64,000 nt of DNA from Bacillus sp. ISL-45 (GCF_018613195.1 NZ_JAGGQQ010000024.1:55580-119579), one strand, 5' to 3'; shown: positions 55,127 through 64,000, numbered from the stretch's first letter. Program-made: numbers and translations. The notes: generated from the sequence alone by a model not told the origin.

Positions 55127-55444
55127 ATGAACATTTCATTGCAAAAATTATTATTAAAAATGGAAGAGGAATTAAATCGGGCAAAATCTGCGGAATCGGA
55201 GGCAGTAAAGCGGGAAAGGATCCATTCGATCAAAACGCTTTGCGAGCTTGTCCTTGATGAACCGCCAGAGCATAGCAGAGGGTATGCTGAACCCATGAAA
55301 CAGGCAGCACAGCCTTTTATTCCTCCACAGCATAGCATTCCTCAGCAGCAGATACCGGTAAACCAGCAGTCGACAATGATTCCGCAGCCAAAGAAGCTGG
55401 AAATGGAAGATAGCGCAAACGGAGACTCGCTCTTCGATTTCTAA
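55127..55444 (+). CDS. ywdI: YwdI family protein
   Basis: A 105-residue protein. The N-terminal 45 residues are helical and charged, followed by a Pro/Gln-rich low-complexity middle and the acidic end DSLFDF. It matches the YwdI (DUF5327) pattern and position between ung and ywdK. The function is unknown. RBS GGAGGTGAG. Confidence 0.87.
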   Translation: MNISLQKLLLKMEEELNRAKSAESEAVKRERIHSIKTLCELVLDEPPEHSRGYAEPMKQAAQPFIPPQHSIPQQQIPVNQQSTMIPQPKKLEMEDSANGDSLFDF

Positions 55445-55462
55445 TTTTAAGAGGTGAAAGTG

Positions 55463-55834
55463 ATGAAATTATTTATATTGATTGGAGCCATCAATGCTTT
55501 CCTGGCAGTCGGGCTTGGAGCATTTGGAGCACATGGACTTGAAGGCAAGGTTGAGCCCAAATATTTAGAAACATGGAAAACAGGCGTTACATACCAGATG
55601 TTCCATGCAACCGGAATTTTAATCATAGGAGTTCTTTTAGGGAAGCTTCCCGCCAGTGCACTTCTTTCCTGGTCAGGCTGGCTTATGCTGATTGGAATTG
55701 TATTGTTTTCCGGCAGCCTGTATGTCTTGAGTGTCACAAAAATCAGCGTGCTTGGTGCAATTACCCCGCTTGGCGGTGTATCCTTCCTGGCAGCCTGGGT
55801 ATTGCTGATGATTGCGGCCGTAAAGTATTTGTAA
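55463..55834 (+). CDS. ywdK: DUF423 (YwdK) membrane protein
   Basis: A 123-residue protein with four hydrophobic helices and the family signature FGAHGLEG near residue 25. The function is unknown. The start is ATG 55463, 6 nt after GAGGTG. It follows ywdI by 18 nt and they are probably co-transcribed. Confidence 0.9.
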   Translation: MKLFILIGAINAFLAVGLGAFGAHGLEGKVEPKYLETWKTGVTYQMFHATGILIIGVLLGKLPASALLSWSGWLMLIGIVLFSGSLYVLSVTKISVLGAITPLGGVSFLAAWVLLMIAAVKYL

Positions 55835-55874
55835 ATGAGGCAGGCTTTTAAAATACAAATGAACAGCAAAGATG

Positions 55875-55910
55875 AAAAGGAGCACCCCGTGTTGGCGTGC
55901 TCCTTTTAGC
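55875..55910. terminator. Bidirectional terminator between ywdK and gerQ
   Basis: AAAAGGAGCAC and GTGCTCCTTTT pair around an 11-nt loop in a convergent gap. Confidence 0.85.
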
Positions 55911-55916
55911 TTCCTC

Positions 55917-56453
55917 TTATCTTGGTGGATAAGCAGTCAATCCCGCTCCGCCGCCGAAAGGGTAGTCGTATTCAATTTCTTCGTCAAAGGTAACGTAATC
56001 CAGATAAATCATTGGCAATAATACGCGTTTTCCCGTTTGCGGGTCACTTAGAATCAGGTGATCCCTTCCAGCTGCTTCGATGATACCCTGGAAAATTTTC
56101 GCGTTCCATTCAGTGTTGTTTTCAAAGGTCGCATAGACGGTAGCAAGCTTGCCTTTATTCAGTCGAAGGATATTTTCAATATAGGATGCTTCTATCGGCA
56201 GCATTCCCGGGATTTGGGCACCTGCTCCTGCACCTGGCATAGCCCCGCCTGGCACGGAAACACCTGGCATGGCACCGCCAGACTGGGCAGGAAAGGGCGT
56301 TGCTTGTGGGAATCCAGCTTGCCCCATTTGCCCCATTTGTCCCATCTGCCCCATTTGCCCTTGAGAAGTTGCCTGTTCCTCAGTGCCGCTATACGGCTGA
56401 TACATTTGCGGATAGGTTCTGTAGTTATAGTATGGGTTATTATATTGAGTCAT
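55917..56453 (-). CDS. gerQ: Spore coat protein GerQ
   Basis: A 178-residue spore coat protein that anchors the cortex hydrolase CwlJ and is cross-linked by transglutaminase in B. subtilis. The N-terminus is Tyr/Asn/Gln-rich with GQM tandem repeats and a Gly/Pro/Ala stretch. The C-terminal half is the conserved GerQ domain (SYIENILRLNKGKLATVY, GRDHLILSDP). The start is ATG 56453 after AAAGGAGG; the open frame extends 15 codons upstream. No cwlJ is next to it. Confidence 0.93.
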   Translation of the reverse strand: MTQYNNPYYNYRTYPQMYQPYSGTEEQATSQGQMGQMGQMGQMGQAGFPQATPFPAQSGGAMPGVSVPGGAMPGAGAGAQIPGMLPIEASYIENILRLNKGKLATVYATFENNTEWNAKIFQGIIEAAGRDHLILSDPQTGKRVLLPMIYLDYVTFDEEIEYDYPFGGGAGLTAYPPR

Positions 56454-56658
56454 TGTGTAGCCTCCTTTAAGGTGTTTTTTCCTTTCCTTCAAATTCACCT
56501 TTAGATATGTAAATGGTGAAGTTGACTTTTACAGGATGAGAGTGCAAGTAAAATGAATCCTCACTATTCAATACATATGAGGGAAGCTTGATTTTATGAC
56601 TCGAACATTTTAAAACAAAACTCTTTTCTGGAGTTGGAATTTCCATAGCCATAAACAA

Positions 56659-56688
56659 AATAATCCCCAGGCAGATGCCTGGGGATTG
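56659..56688 (-). terminator. Terminator of hemQ
   Basis: AATCCCCAGGC and GCCTGGGGATT pair with a 4-nt loop, followed on the minus strand by ATTTTGTTT. Confidence 0.85.
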
Positions 56689-56700
56689 AATTAATCTGTC

Positions 56701-57444
56701 TTATACGTTCAGGAAACTGGCTACTTTGTCTTCTTCAAGCAGGTTTCCTACGAAGAATGAACCGAATTCACCATATCGTGCGCTGACTTCGTCAAAACGC
56801 ATTTCATATACAAGCTTCTTGAATTGAAGGACATCATCCGCGAACAATGTTACGCCCCACTCGTAGTCGTCAAAGCCTACAGAACCAGTGATGATCTGCT
56901 TTACTTTGCCGGCATACTGGCGGCCGATCATGCCGTGGCTGCGCATCATATTGCGGCGGTCTTCCATCGGAAGCATATACCAGTTGTCTTCGCCCTGGCG
57001 GCGCTTGTCCATTGGATAGAAGCAAACATGCTTTGCCTTTGGAAGCTCAGGATAAAGACGCGCAAGGATTTGCGGGTTCTGGTATGGATCTTCGCCTGCT
57101 GGCAGGTAGTTGCTCAGTTCGACAACGGAAACATAGGAATGAGCAGGAATCGTGTATTCAGCAAGCTTAGACTTGTTGAATTCTGTCTCGATCTCATTCA
57201 ATTCTTCCATAGTAGGGCGCAGGATCATCATCATGAAATCTGCTTTTTGGCCAACAATCGTATAAAGGGCATGGCTTCCCTGTTTATCTGCCTGTGTTTT
57301 ATTCCATTTTTCCACAAGGCCGAGGAATTCCTGGATAATCTCCTGGCGCTCTTCTGCAGGGAGCATCTTCCAGGTTGTCCAATCGACGGTACGGAAATCA
57401 TGAAGGGAATACCAGCCATCCAAAGTCTGTGCTGCTTCAGTCAT
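56701..57444 (-). CDS. hemQ: Coproheme decarboxylase HemQ
   Basis: A 247-residue member of the chlorite-dismutase-like family, catalysing the last step of Gram-positive haem synthesis (coproheme to haem b). Features include [35 protein letters not shown], and SHGMIGRQY with the likely proximal His. The length is normal. RBS TAGGAGTG. It is divergent from pta, as in B. subtilis ywfI. Confidence 0.95.
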   Translation of the reverse strand: MTEAAQTLDGWYSLHDFRTVDWTTWKMLPAEERQEIIQEFLGLVEKWNKTQADKQGSHALYTIVGQKADFMMMILRPTMEELNEIETEFNKSKLAEYTIPAHSYVSVVELSNYLPAGEDPYQNPQILARLYPELPKAKHVCFYPMDKRRQGEDNWYMLPMEDRRNMMRSHGMIGRQYAGKVKQIITGSVGFDDYEWGVTLFADDVLQFKKLVYEMRFDEVSARYGEFGSFFVGNLLEEDKVASFLNV

Positions 57445-57698
57445 TTTATATCACTCCTAAAAATCATCAATATACCAATATCATATCATAGTTTCTCCAT
57501 TCGTCATGTTTATAAAACCCGGTTTGTTTATACTGAGCGGAAAAAGGATATTTTGTTAAAGATTGCAAATAGTAAAAGGGGCAGGGAAACATGCTTGAAA
57601 ATTTCTAATATAAAGACTTCAGGAGTGTAAACGGTAACATTCTTGAATTTTAAGGTTGGTAAAGTATGCTATAAGTATAGATTAAAGGAGGAGTCAGC

Positions 57699-58676
57699 AT
57701 GAGTGATTTATTTGAAGGCTTAAAAGCCAAATTAAGCGGACAAAATTTACGGATCGTGTTTCCGGAAGGCCTCGACGAACGGATTCTGGCAGCAGCGGGA
57801 AGACTGGCTGCAGACGGAGTATTAACACCAATTTTAGTGGGGAATATTGAACGGATCCAGGCAAAAGCAGCCGATATGGATGTTTCGCTTGAGGCGGTTG
57901 AAATTTACGATCCCGTCAATTTTGCGATGATGGATGAACTTGTCGCTGCATTTGTGGAAAGACGGAAAGGGAAGGCGACGGAAGAGCAGGCTCGCAAAAT
58001 ACTTCTCGATGAAAACTACTTCGGCACGATGCTTGTCTATTCAAACAAAGCAGATGGTCTTGTCAGCGGTGCGGCCCACTCTACTGCGGATACGGTAAGG
58101 CCTGCATTGCAGATCATCAAGACGAAGGAAGGCGTTCGCAAGACTTCCGGTGTCTTCATCATGGTACGCGAAGATGAAAAGTATGTATTCGCCGACTGTG
58201 CGATCAATATCGCGCCTGACAGCCAGGACCTTGCTGAAATCGCGGTGGAAAGTGCGAAGACAGCAAGAATGTTCGACGTCGAGCCGCGCGTGGCAATGCT
58301 AAGCTTTTCTACAAAAGGCTCAGCTGTATCTCCTGAGACGGAAAGAGTATCAAAAGCAGTCGAAGAAGCTAAGCTTCGTGACCCGCTACTGATTGTTGAT
58401 GGCGAGTTCCAGTTCGACGCAGCATTCGTTCCATCCGTTGCGGAAAAGAAAGCTCCGGATTCAGTCATCATGGGCAATGCAAATGTTTTCGTATTCCCAA
58501 GCCTTGAAGCAGGCAATATCGGCTATAAAATCGCTCAGCGCCTAGGCGGATTCGATGCAGTAGGACCGATTTTGCAAGGTTTGAACCGCCCCGTAAACGA
58601 CCTGTCCCGCGGCTGCAGCGAGGAAGACGTGTACAAGCTGGCATTGATAACAGCAGCTCAGGCACTAAGCAAGTAA
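57699..58676 (+). CDS. pta: Phosphate acetyltransferase
   Basis: A 325-residue enzyme exchanging acetyl-CoA and acetyl phosphate in overflow metabolism. Typical segments are VFPEGLDERIL, SGAAHSTADTVRPALQIIKT, MLSFSTKGSA and GPILQGLNRPVNDLSRGC. RBS AAAGGAGGAG. It is monocistronic with a terminator. Confidence 0.96.
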   Translation: MSDLFEGLKAKLSGQNLRIVFPEGLDERILAAAGRLAADGVLTPILVGNIERIQAKAADMDVSLEAVEIYDPVNFAMMDELVAAFVERRKGKATEEQARKILLDENYFGTMLVYSNKADGLVSGAAHSTADTVRPALQIIKTKEGVRKTSGVFIMVREDEKYVFADCAINIAPDSQDLAEIAVESAKTARMFDVEPRVAMLSFSTKGSAVSPETERVSKAVEEAKLRDPLLIVDGEFQFDAAFVPSVAEKKAPDSVIMGNANVFVFPSLEAGNIGYKIAQRLGGFDAVGPILQGLNRPVNDLSRGCSEEDVYKLALITAAQALSK

Positions 58677-58689
58677 AATAAAGTACTTC

Positions 58690-58720
58690 AGCCGGTCGGA
58701 CTATTCGATCGGCTTTTTTG
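58690..58720 (+). terminator. Terminator of pta
   Basis: AGCCGGTCG and CGATCGGCT pair with a 7-nt loop, then TTTTT. Confidence 0.9.
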
Positions 58721-58726
58721 CTAGGG

Positions 58727-59023
58727 TCTGTAAAGCTCAATGTTGTATTAAATCCTGTTGATTGTAGTGGAAGGCGCGAAGACTCCTCCGAAAATGCTAA
58801 CGCATTTCCCTCGTGCGTGGGCTGATTCAGGGAGGGCTAATCAATGTCCTGCGGGATTAGCAAGTCATGGGGAGACCCCGCAGGCGCTTGAAGCGCCGAG
58901 GAGGCTCCTCGACTGCAAGGAAGAATTTGATCTTTGAAAAAGCCGACAGTAGGGCTTTTTCTTAATTCTTCCCCGCGGAAAGCGAAGCGCCTGGAACGAA
59001 AATCAACAGCCTAATTTTACAGA
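58727..59023 (+). repeat. Dispersed element R1, full copy 2
   Basis: 297 nt with inverted ends TCTGTAAA / TTTACAGA and the same inner arms and interior as the copy at 51362-51662. The two copies are highly similar over the whole length but have different, compensating end sequences (GTTAAA/TTTAAC in one, GTAAA/TTTAC in the other). It fills the pta-lipL gap. Confidence 0.9.
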
Positions 59024-59106
59024 GCCATTGCACAACCGTGTAGCTGAACAGCCCTATATGCTATAATATCAACGAAAAAGCTACAGAAAGAAAAGAGGAA
59101 ATCACG

Positions 59107-59952
59107 ATGGATGAGGCGCTCAATTTATTGCGTCAGGATAAGTGGAGGTTGATCGACCAGTCGGTGCTGGGTGCCCACTTTCATGCTCTTCAGTCGTTCG
59201 GGACGGATGATACATTATGCGAATCGGTCGGCACAGGCTTGTCACCGGCTACGGCAAGAGCATGGGTGCACCATGACACAGTCGTCCTCGGAATCCAGGA
59301 TACACGTCTCCCGCACCTCCAGGAAGGACTGGATTATCTCGAAGAGCAAAGCTGCCAATATATAGTCCGCAATTCTGGGGGACTTGCCGTTGTGCTCGAT
59401 GAAGGGGTCCTGAATCTATCACTGATCTTCCCTGAGAAGGAAAAAGGGATTGATATCAACAGAGGCTATGATGCTATGTGGTTATTGATCAAGGAAATGT
59501 TTGCCGATTTTAATAAAAATATAGAGGCAAAAGAAATTTCTGCTTCATACTGTCCGGGAAGCTATGATTTAAGCATTGGCGGTAAAAAGTTTGCCGGAAT
59601 CTCGCAGCGCCGCCTGAAAAAAGGGGTCGCCGTGCAGGTTTATCTTTGTGTGACGGGGAGCGGAAGCCAGAGGGCTGATCTGATTCGTGAATTTTATGCC
59701 CGCTCTAAAAAAGGGGAGCAGACCAAATTCATCTATCCGGAGGTCCAGCCAGAAGTCATGGCATCGCTATCTGAACTGTTTGGTGTAGAAATGACGATTC
59801 AGGATGTGATGCTGCGTTTTTTAACATTCTTGAACGCCAACAGCAATGAACTGGTATCAGGCTATTTGGACAGTCATGAGATTGAGCTGTTTGACCACTA
59901 CTACAATCGGGTGATCGAGCGGAATGAAAAATTTCTTGAGCCACGGGAATAA
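59107..59952 (+). CDS. lipL: Octanoyl-[GcvH]:protein N-octanoyltransferase LipL
   Basis: A 281-residue member of the biotin/lipoate ligase fold that moves octanoyl from GcvH to E2 subunits. The nucleophile is Cys149 in [25 protein letters not shown] and [11 protein letters not shown] line the site. The order pta, lipL, rsfA agrees with B. subtilis. A TATAAT -10 lies just upstream. RBS AAAAGAGGAAAT. Confidence 0.93.
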   Translation: MDEALNLLRQDKWRLIDQSVLGAHFHALQSFGTDDTLCESVGTGLSPATARAWVHHDTVVLGIQDTRLPHLQEGLDYLEEQSCQYIVRNSGGLAVVLDEGVLNLSLIFPEKEKGIDINRGYDAMWLLIKEMFADFNKNIEAKEISASYCPGSYDLSIGGKKFAGISQRRLKKGVAVQVYLCVTGSGSQRADLIREFYARSKKGEQTKFIYPEVQPEVMASLSELFGVEMTIQDVMLRFLTFLNANSNELVSGYLDSHEIELFDHYYNRVIERNEKFLEPRE

Positions 59953-59985
59953 CCTGCTGAAGGCATGACCATATAAATGAAATAT

Positions 59986-60020
59986 AAAAAAGCCGAAAAC
60001 CATGTTTTCCGGCTTTTTTA
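59986..60020. terminator. Terminator after lipL
   Basis: AAAAAAGCCGAAAAC and GTTTTCCGGCTTTTTT pair around a very short loop. Confidence 0.93.
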
Positions 60021-60141
60021 AGCTCTTTTGCAAACCTGATATAATTTAATACCAGTACCAATTTAAGTCTCCTGAGAGCTTAAGAGGGGGCTGTTGCCAT
60101 TTCTTCTCCATTTGCCATTTATCTATTTACAAACTAGATTT

Positions 60142-61008
60142 CTATTCGGCCACTTTTTCGAGGTTGCCGTTGCGGTCCATCTTGAACTTCGTTGCCGGGC
60201 GCTCTTCTTCTTCAAACAGGGCCAGCTTTCGAGCACGGTTCATGATTTTCATCAGAGTTTCGTAATCTTCTTGCATTGTGTTGGTATTTTCCTCAAGCCT
60301 GTTTATTTTTTGCTGAAGCTCTTCGTTCTGTTTCCTTAAACTATTGATTTCACGCTTCAATCTTTCATTCTCGCTCTTATAAATATCTACCTGGAGCGAT
60401 GAGCCGCTCAGGCTTTGCAGATAGGCGATGACATGTCCCATTGTCAGGCCTGTTGGCGGCACAGTATGCCGGGCAGGTGGTGTTTGGGTCGTCTGGGTTA
60501 TTCTTGGCTGCGTCTCCTGGACAGGCACTTCTGACATTTCCGCGGCAGCTTCAGTAGAGTAATCCTTTTGTTCCTGATTCTTGTTCACTAAATCTTGCAT
60601 TTCAGCCATGAGTGCTGCGTCAATTTGCTTGTCGTCCTGCTCCAGCATGGACAGGTCGAAGGTTGGCTGAGCTTCTGGCTGGTCGATTTCTGGGAAAGAA
60701 CCTGTCAAACTTTCATCCAGCGCAGGCACCGGAGGGTTGTAAAGCAGTTTCTTTTTGCCTCCCTGGTCCTTTCCTAGGATTCTCTGTCTCTGTTTTCGCT
60801 GCTTTTTCGCAAGCTGCAGTGCTTTTTCATAGTTATGCCTGACGACTGCGTTCCAGCGGAATCCACAAGCGGCTGAAGTACGGTCAAGCTTGTCGCCCAC
60901 CTCTTCAAATGCGTTCAATTGTGTACTGCCTTCCCTTACATGTCGCAGCACGGTTTCAGCTAGCAATAAATCATTCTCTTCCGTCCAGGCATCCTGGCGT
61001 GTCTTCAT
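60142..61008 (-). CDS. rsfA: RsfA-type prespore transcriptional regulator
   Basis: A 288-residue protein. Residues 1-60 are a Myb/SANT-like DNA-binding domain ([21 protein letters not shown], then [10 protein letters not shown]). The middle is variable and residues about 215-260 form a coiled coil ([20 protein letters not shown]). RsfA fine-tunes sigma-F/sigma-G genes in the forespore. The start is ATG 61008, 9 nt after GGGAG. A sigma-F-like promoter lies at 61057-61085. It corresponds to B. subtilis ywfN. Confidence 0.9.
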   Translation of the reverse strand: MKTRQDAWTEENDLLLAETVLRHVREGSTQLNAFEEVGDKLDRTSAACGFRWNAVVRHNYEKALQLAKKQRKQRQRILGKDQGGKKKLLYNPPVPALDESLTGSFPEIDQPEAQPTFDLSMLEQDDKQIDAALMAEMQDLVNKNQEQKDYSTEAAAEMSEVPVQETQPRITQTTQTPPARHTVPPTGLTMGHVIAYLQSLSGSSLQVDIYKSENERLKREINSLRKQNEELQQKINRLEENTNTMQEDYETLMKIMNRARKLALFEEEERPATKFKMDRNGNLEKVAE

Positions 61009-61056
61009 TTTCTTCAACTCCCTTTTACTTTGGTCAACATTGAAACTTATATTTCA

Positions 61057-61085
61057 ATCTTGTCCGGAAATTGGAAAGCTTATAC
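61057..61085 (-). promoter_or_regulatory. Sigma-F-like promoter of rsfA
   Basis: On the minus strand GTATA (61085-61081), a 15-nt spacer and GGACAAGAT (61065-61057) match the sigma-F pattern GYWTA-N15-GGNNANANT except for one base. The expected start is about 40 nt before the rsfA ATG. It agrees with the known forespore expression of rsfA. Confidence 0.7.
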
Positions 61086-61089
61086 ATCT

Positions 61090-61330
61090 TAAAATGGAAG
61101 GATAGTAGATTTTTTGCCTGAAATACGTGTTTTTCATTTAAATAGATAAGCAATAGGTCCTGTTCAACAGCTTGCATTCATTTTAAATAAGAGGTAAAAT
61201 ACCCTTTAGTCTAAAACGAAAAGCAGAGGCGCCATATTTAGAGACAGGCTTTCCCGATTTTGCAGGGAATTGCTTGTAAATGTCGGGACTGGCGCTGGAG
61301 CTGGACAGTATTTATAGAAAGGGTTGTCCT
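61090..61330. other. Spacer between rsfA and the DUF1450 gene
   Basis: AT-rich at first, then GC-richer towards 61300. Apart from the rsfA promoter at its left edge, I see no gene, repeat or convincing promoter. Confidence 0.5.
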
Positions 61331-61332
61331 AA

Positions 61333-61554
61333 ATGGCAAACGAATTCCGTGTTTGCGACGATTGTCAGGCCGTAAACCTTAAAACATTACTTCCGAAGCT
61401 GAAACAGCTTGATCCTGAAGCGACTGTCGACATCGGCTGCCAATCTTATTGCGGACCAGGCAGGAAAAAAACATTCGCATTCGTCAACAACCGGCCAGTA
61501 GCTGCACTGACTGAAGAAGAGCTGATGGAAAAAGTCCAGAAGAAACTTAAATAG
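61333..61554 (+). CDS. DUF1450 (YuzB-like) small protein
   Basis: A 73-residue protein with CDDCQAVNL near the N-terminus and [18 protein letters not shown] in the centre, the cysteine pattern of the DUF1450/YuzB family. These are thioredoxin-fold-like small proteins of unknown function, possibly binding a metal or FeS cluster. The start has AAAGGG upstream. It is monocistronic with a strong terminator. Confidence 0.85.
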   Translation: MANEFRVCDDCQAVNLKTLLPKLKQLDPEATVDIGCQSYCGPGRKKTFAFVNNRPVAALTEEELMEKVQKKLK

Positions 61555-61598
61555 TTTATATATCTTTCATATAATGGCTTCCGGTAAAGCCTGAATAT

Positions 61599-61636
61599 AT
61601 CACCTTTAAACAACCGTTTAGAGGTGATTTTTTTTT
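61599..61636 (+). terminator. Terminator of the DUF1450 gene
   Basis: ATCACCTTTAAAC and GTTTAGAGGTGAT pair with a 4-nt loop, followed by nine T. Confidence 0.92.
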
Positions 61637-61742
61637 CCGGGGAAACTTGCAAACTAGTTTAACCCTGCTTGGAAATTGGAAAGTAAGGTAATGGAGTATT
61701 TTTTGGCTGATAAAGCGTTTTAAAATAGCATAATTAAAAAAA

Positions 61743-61810
61743 CTGTGATTGTAGTGGAAGGCACGAAGACTCCCGCAGAAACCGAAGCGCCAGGTACGAA
61801 AATCAACAGA
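61743..61810 (+). repeat. Dispersed element R1, internally deleted copy
   Basis: About 68 nt joining the left arm (TGATTGTAGTGGAAGGCACGAAGACTC) almost directly to the right arm (CCGAAGCGCCAGGTACGAAAATCAACAG). This is the structure expected of a miniature derivative that keeps both ends. Confidence 0.85.
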
Positions 61811-61921
61811 ACCCTGTATAGGTACATATGCAATTTATGTAAAAATTTGCAGAAAATCGAGATGAATTGACGAACGAAACAGGCTATAATAAAAACAAGC
61901 TAATCAGGAAGAAGGAGAACG

Positions 61922-63238
61922 ATGGGATATTCGGAAGAAAAATTACTTGAAGAAAAAGTATTCAAAGATCCAGTACACCGCTATGTCCATGTCCGTGACC
62001 GGGTGATCTGGGATTTGATCGGGACGAAGGAGTTCCAGCGTCTGAGAAGGATCAAGCAGCTAGGCACCACTTACCTGACCTTCCACGGAGCGGAACACAG
62101 CCGCTTCAACCATTCACTGGGCGTCTATGAAATCACGCGCCGGATCGTGGACAATGCGTTCGCTTCCCGTCCGGAATGGAACGAAGGAGAAAGACTGCTC
62201 TCACTATGTGCAGCACTGCTCCACGACCTTGGCCATGGGCCGTTCTCGCATTCATTCGAGAAGGTATTCGATCTAGACCATGAGGATTTTACAAGGGAAA
62301 TCATCCTTGGCGATACCGAAGTGAATCAGGTGTTGGCGAGAGTGGCGCCGGACTTTCCGAAGAAGGTCGCTGAGGTGATTGAAAAAACATATGAAAACAA
62401 GCTTGTCATCAGCCTGATCTCGAGCCAGATTGACGCTGACAGGATGGATTATCTGCAACGGGATGCCTATTTCACCGGAGTCAGCTACGGACATTTTGAT
62501 ATGGAACGGATTTTGCGCGTCATGCGCCCGCGTGAGGACCAGGTCGTCATCAAGCAGAGCGGGATGCATGCTGTCGAGGACTACATAATGAGCCGCTACC
62601 AGATGTACTGGCAGGTTTATTTCCATCCAGTGACAAGAAGTGCCGAGGTTATACTGACGAAAATCCTGCACCGTGCCAAACACCTTCATGAGCAAAACTA
62701 CACTTTTAAACATAAACCGCACCATTTTTATTCAATCTTTGAGGATCGTATGACAATGCAAGACTATTTAAAATTGGATGAAGCTGTATTCCTCTACTAT
62801 TTCCAGATCTGGGAGGAGGAAGAGGACGCAATCCTGAGTGATTTGTGCCGACGCTTCAATAACCGCAATCTCTTTAAATATGTCGAGTTCGACCCGGCCA
62901 AAGAATACAAGAAGCTGGCTCAGCTTTCTGTGTTATTCGAGCAGGCGGGATTGGATCCTGAATATTACCTGGTTGTCGATTCATCATCAGATCTGCCGTA
63001 TGATTTCTACCGTCCGGGAGAAGAGGAAGAACGGCTTCCGATCCACCTGCTGAAGAAGAATGGGGAAATCCGCGAGCTGTCGCGCGAGTCTGAGATTGTC
63101 GATGCCATATCGGGCAAAAGGCGGACAGACCATAAACTATATTATCCTTCTGATTTCCTGGAAAAAGAGAAAGCACGCCCTGAGATTGAAAAGATTGCAC
63201 AAATTCTTGAGCTGAACTTAGACAATGGGACCATTTGA
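61922..63238 (+). CDS. ywfO: HD-domain phosphohydrolase YwfO
   Basis: A 438-residue HD-superfamily dNTPase-like protein. Metal ligands are visible in HSLGVYEITRRIV, LLHDLGHGPFSH with HD at the core, and a later Asp in SSQIDADRMDYLQRD. YwfO-type enzymes are dGTPase/SAMHD1 relatives that probably cleave deoxynucleotides. RBS AGAAGGAG. It is followed 18 nt later by ywgA. Confidence 0.92.
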   Translation: MGYSEEKLLEEKVFKDPVHRYVHVRDRVIWDLIGTKEFQRLRRIKQLGTTYLTFHGAEHSRFNHSLGVYEITRRIVDNAFASRPEWNEGERLLSLCAALLHDLGHGPFSHSFEKVFDLDHEDFTREIILGDTEVNQVLARVAPDFPKKVAEVIEKTYENKLVISLISSQIDADRMDYLQRDAYFTGVSYGHFDMERILRVMRPREDQVVIKQSGMHAVEDYIMSRYQMYWQVYFHPVTRSAEVILTKILHRAKHLHEQNYTFKHKPHHFYSIFEDRMTMQDYLKLDEAVFLYYFQIWEEEEDAILSDLCRRFNNRNLFKYVEFDPAKEYKKLAQLSVLFEQAGLDPEYYLVVDSSSDLPYDFYRPGEEEERLPIHLLKKNGEIRELSRESEIVDAISGKRRTDHKLYYPSDFLEKEKARPEIEKIAQILELNLDNGTI

Positions 63239-63256
63239 TACAGGAGTTGACGCGTT

Positions 63257-63769
63257 TTGCTAAAAGACCACGCTAAAATCATACATGCCATTTCAGTTTC
63301 CGGAGAGGTCATCGGCAGGAAGAAGCTGCAGAAAATGATCTATATCGCAAAAAAGATGGAATTTCCTTTCCAGGAACGATTCCAGTTCCATTTTTACGGA
63401 CCATATTCAGAAGAACTTACACTAAGGGTGGAAGAGCTTTGCAACATGGGCTTCCTGGATGAAGTGAAAGAAAAGAAGGGCGGCTACTACCAGTACCGCT
63501 ATACCCTGACCGAAGCAGGACTGGAATTCCTCGGTGAGAACACCGTCGAAATGCCATGCCTCGGTGACTGCCTGACCGACATCAACGACCAGAATGCAAG
63601 GTTCCTTGAACTCGTTTCAACTGTTTTGTATTTTGATAACTTGCCAGAAGCCGAGGTCCGGGAAAAAATCCAGACTGTGAAAAAGAGCCAGAAATACACC
63701 GACGAAGAAATCGACGAAGCTTACACTTATATCGCTAGTTTGAAAAATAAGTCCAGGCAATTGGCGTAG
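63257..63769 (+). CDS. ywgA: YwgA family protein
   Basis: A 170-residue protein with GRKKLQKMIYIAKKMEFPF and FHFYGPYSEELT, the YwgA pattern. It is predicted to be a winged-helix-like cytoplasmic protein of unknown function. The start is TTG 63257, 10 nt after AGGAG, and gives the expected MLKDHAK N-terminus. It is probably co-transcribed with ywfO. Confidence 0.9.
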   Translation: MLKDHAKIIHAISVSGEVIGRKKLQKMIYIAKKMEFPFQERFQFHFYGPYSEELTLRVEELCNMGFLDEVKEKKGGYYQYRYTLTEAGLEFLGENTVEMPCLGDCLTDINDQNARFLELVSTVLYFDNLPEAEVREKIQTVKKSQKYTDEEIDEAYTYIASLKNKSRQLA

Positions 63770-63783
63770 GGATAAATGAAATA

Positions 63784-63828
63784 TGAACCGAGTACTGAAC
63801 CTTTTAGAGGGGCGCTCGGTTTTTTTGT
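63784..63828 (+). terminator. Terminator of ywfO-ywgA
   Basis: AACCGAG and CTCGGTT pair over a loop that itself has weak pairing, then a T run. Confidence 0.75.
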
Positions 63829-63901
63829 TGTGTAAAATAGGACCTGGCGTGAGTGGTGTTTAATTATTAAAAATGTGGCCATAACGAGCTTAAAAGGAGA
63901 G

Positions 63902-64000
63902 TTATCCTACCTGTGCGGATAAATTGTATGGGAAGTAAATTATCGTTACATAAAAGAGGATAATGTGCGGATAATTGTGTGGGAAGTAAATTATCGTTAC
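63902..64000. repeat. 52-nt array G (two copies, cut by the window end)
   Basis: GTGCGGATAA begins at 63913 and again, as GTGCGGATAATT, at 63965, exactly 52 nt apart. Each unit ends GGGAAGTAAATTATCGTTAC. GGATAA and TTATCC/TTATCG recur as complementary blocks. The array probably continues beyond the window. Confidence 0.8.

Noticed and set aside
56467..56658. Minus-strand 63-codon ORF between hemQ and gerQ
   Set aside because: It begins just after the hemQ terminator with no Shine-Dalgarno sequence, and the product is not recognised. It is probably gerQ leader/promoter, though a small gene cannot be excluded.

Overview
The window reads as chromosome from a Gram-positive, endospore-forming member of the Bacillaceae (Bacillus sensu lato, of the Mesobacillus/Cytobacillus/Neobacillus kind). 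The evidence is strong GGAGG-type ribosome binding sites, a bacillithiol-pathway deacetylase, the spore gene gerQ, the prespore regulator gene rsfA behind a sigma-F-like promoter, and a block (ung, ywdI, ywdK, gerQ, hemQ, pta, lipL, rsfA, ywfO, ywgA) that follows the B. subtilis ywd-ywf-ywg order. A near-consensus parS site at 54997 fits an origin-proximal position. No rRNA, tRNA, CRISPR array, prophage or transposase gene was seen.

Layout. 1-5150: end of a sensor kinase, a NiaP-type niacin transporter, a frameshifted InhA-like metalloprotease, and a small haem-copper-oxidase-like membrane protein whose natural start may be AUU. 5300-8640: maltose phosphorylase and beta-phosphoglucomutase. 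8900-18830: miscellaneous metabolism (TrxR-like flavoprotein, Rieske/FAD oxidoreductase, UDP-glucose dehydrogenase, YbaK), then a two-gene cassette (tandem P-loop NTPase plus Gly/Pro-rich protein) lying between inverted copies of a dispersed repeat. 19186-25490: operon malE-malF-malG-malR-malL on the minus strand. 25490-30270: HAD phosphatase, sugar-dehydrogenase lipoprotein, and an ABC exporter/TetR operon with two palindromic operators. 30300-37060: a clade-II-type nitrous oxide reductase operon (cytochrome c, nosZ, membrane protein, nosD, nosY, nosF, lipoprotein) behind an FNR box centred at -41.5. 37260-40610: bacillithiol deacetylase, YojF, a DUF2512 protein and pyridoxine kinase.

41177-53503 is the most distinctive part. 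It is a co-directional run of fdhD, a selenocysteine-containing formate dehydrogenase (in-frame TGA at 42597-42599 followed by an E. coli fdhF-like SECIS), its iron-sulfur and cytochrome b subunits, fdhE, mobA, moeA, a MoeA-PBP fusion, moaE, moaD and moeB. It supplies an exported Mo/Se formate dehydrogenase and much of its cofactor pathway. With the nos operon it suggests anaerobic electron flow from formate through quinone and cytochrome c to N2O.

The gaps hold much repetitive DNA. One class is tandem arrays with exact periods of 52 nt or about 21 nt, mostly in convergent 3'-3' gaps. In three arrays a 35-nt module bounded by GGACA/TGTCC-type ends alternates with a 17-nt linker, although the interiors differ. 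The other class is dispersed elements of about 300 nt and about 190 nt. These repeats and the selenoprotein locus are the observations most worth following up.
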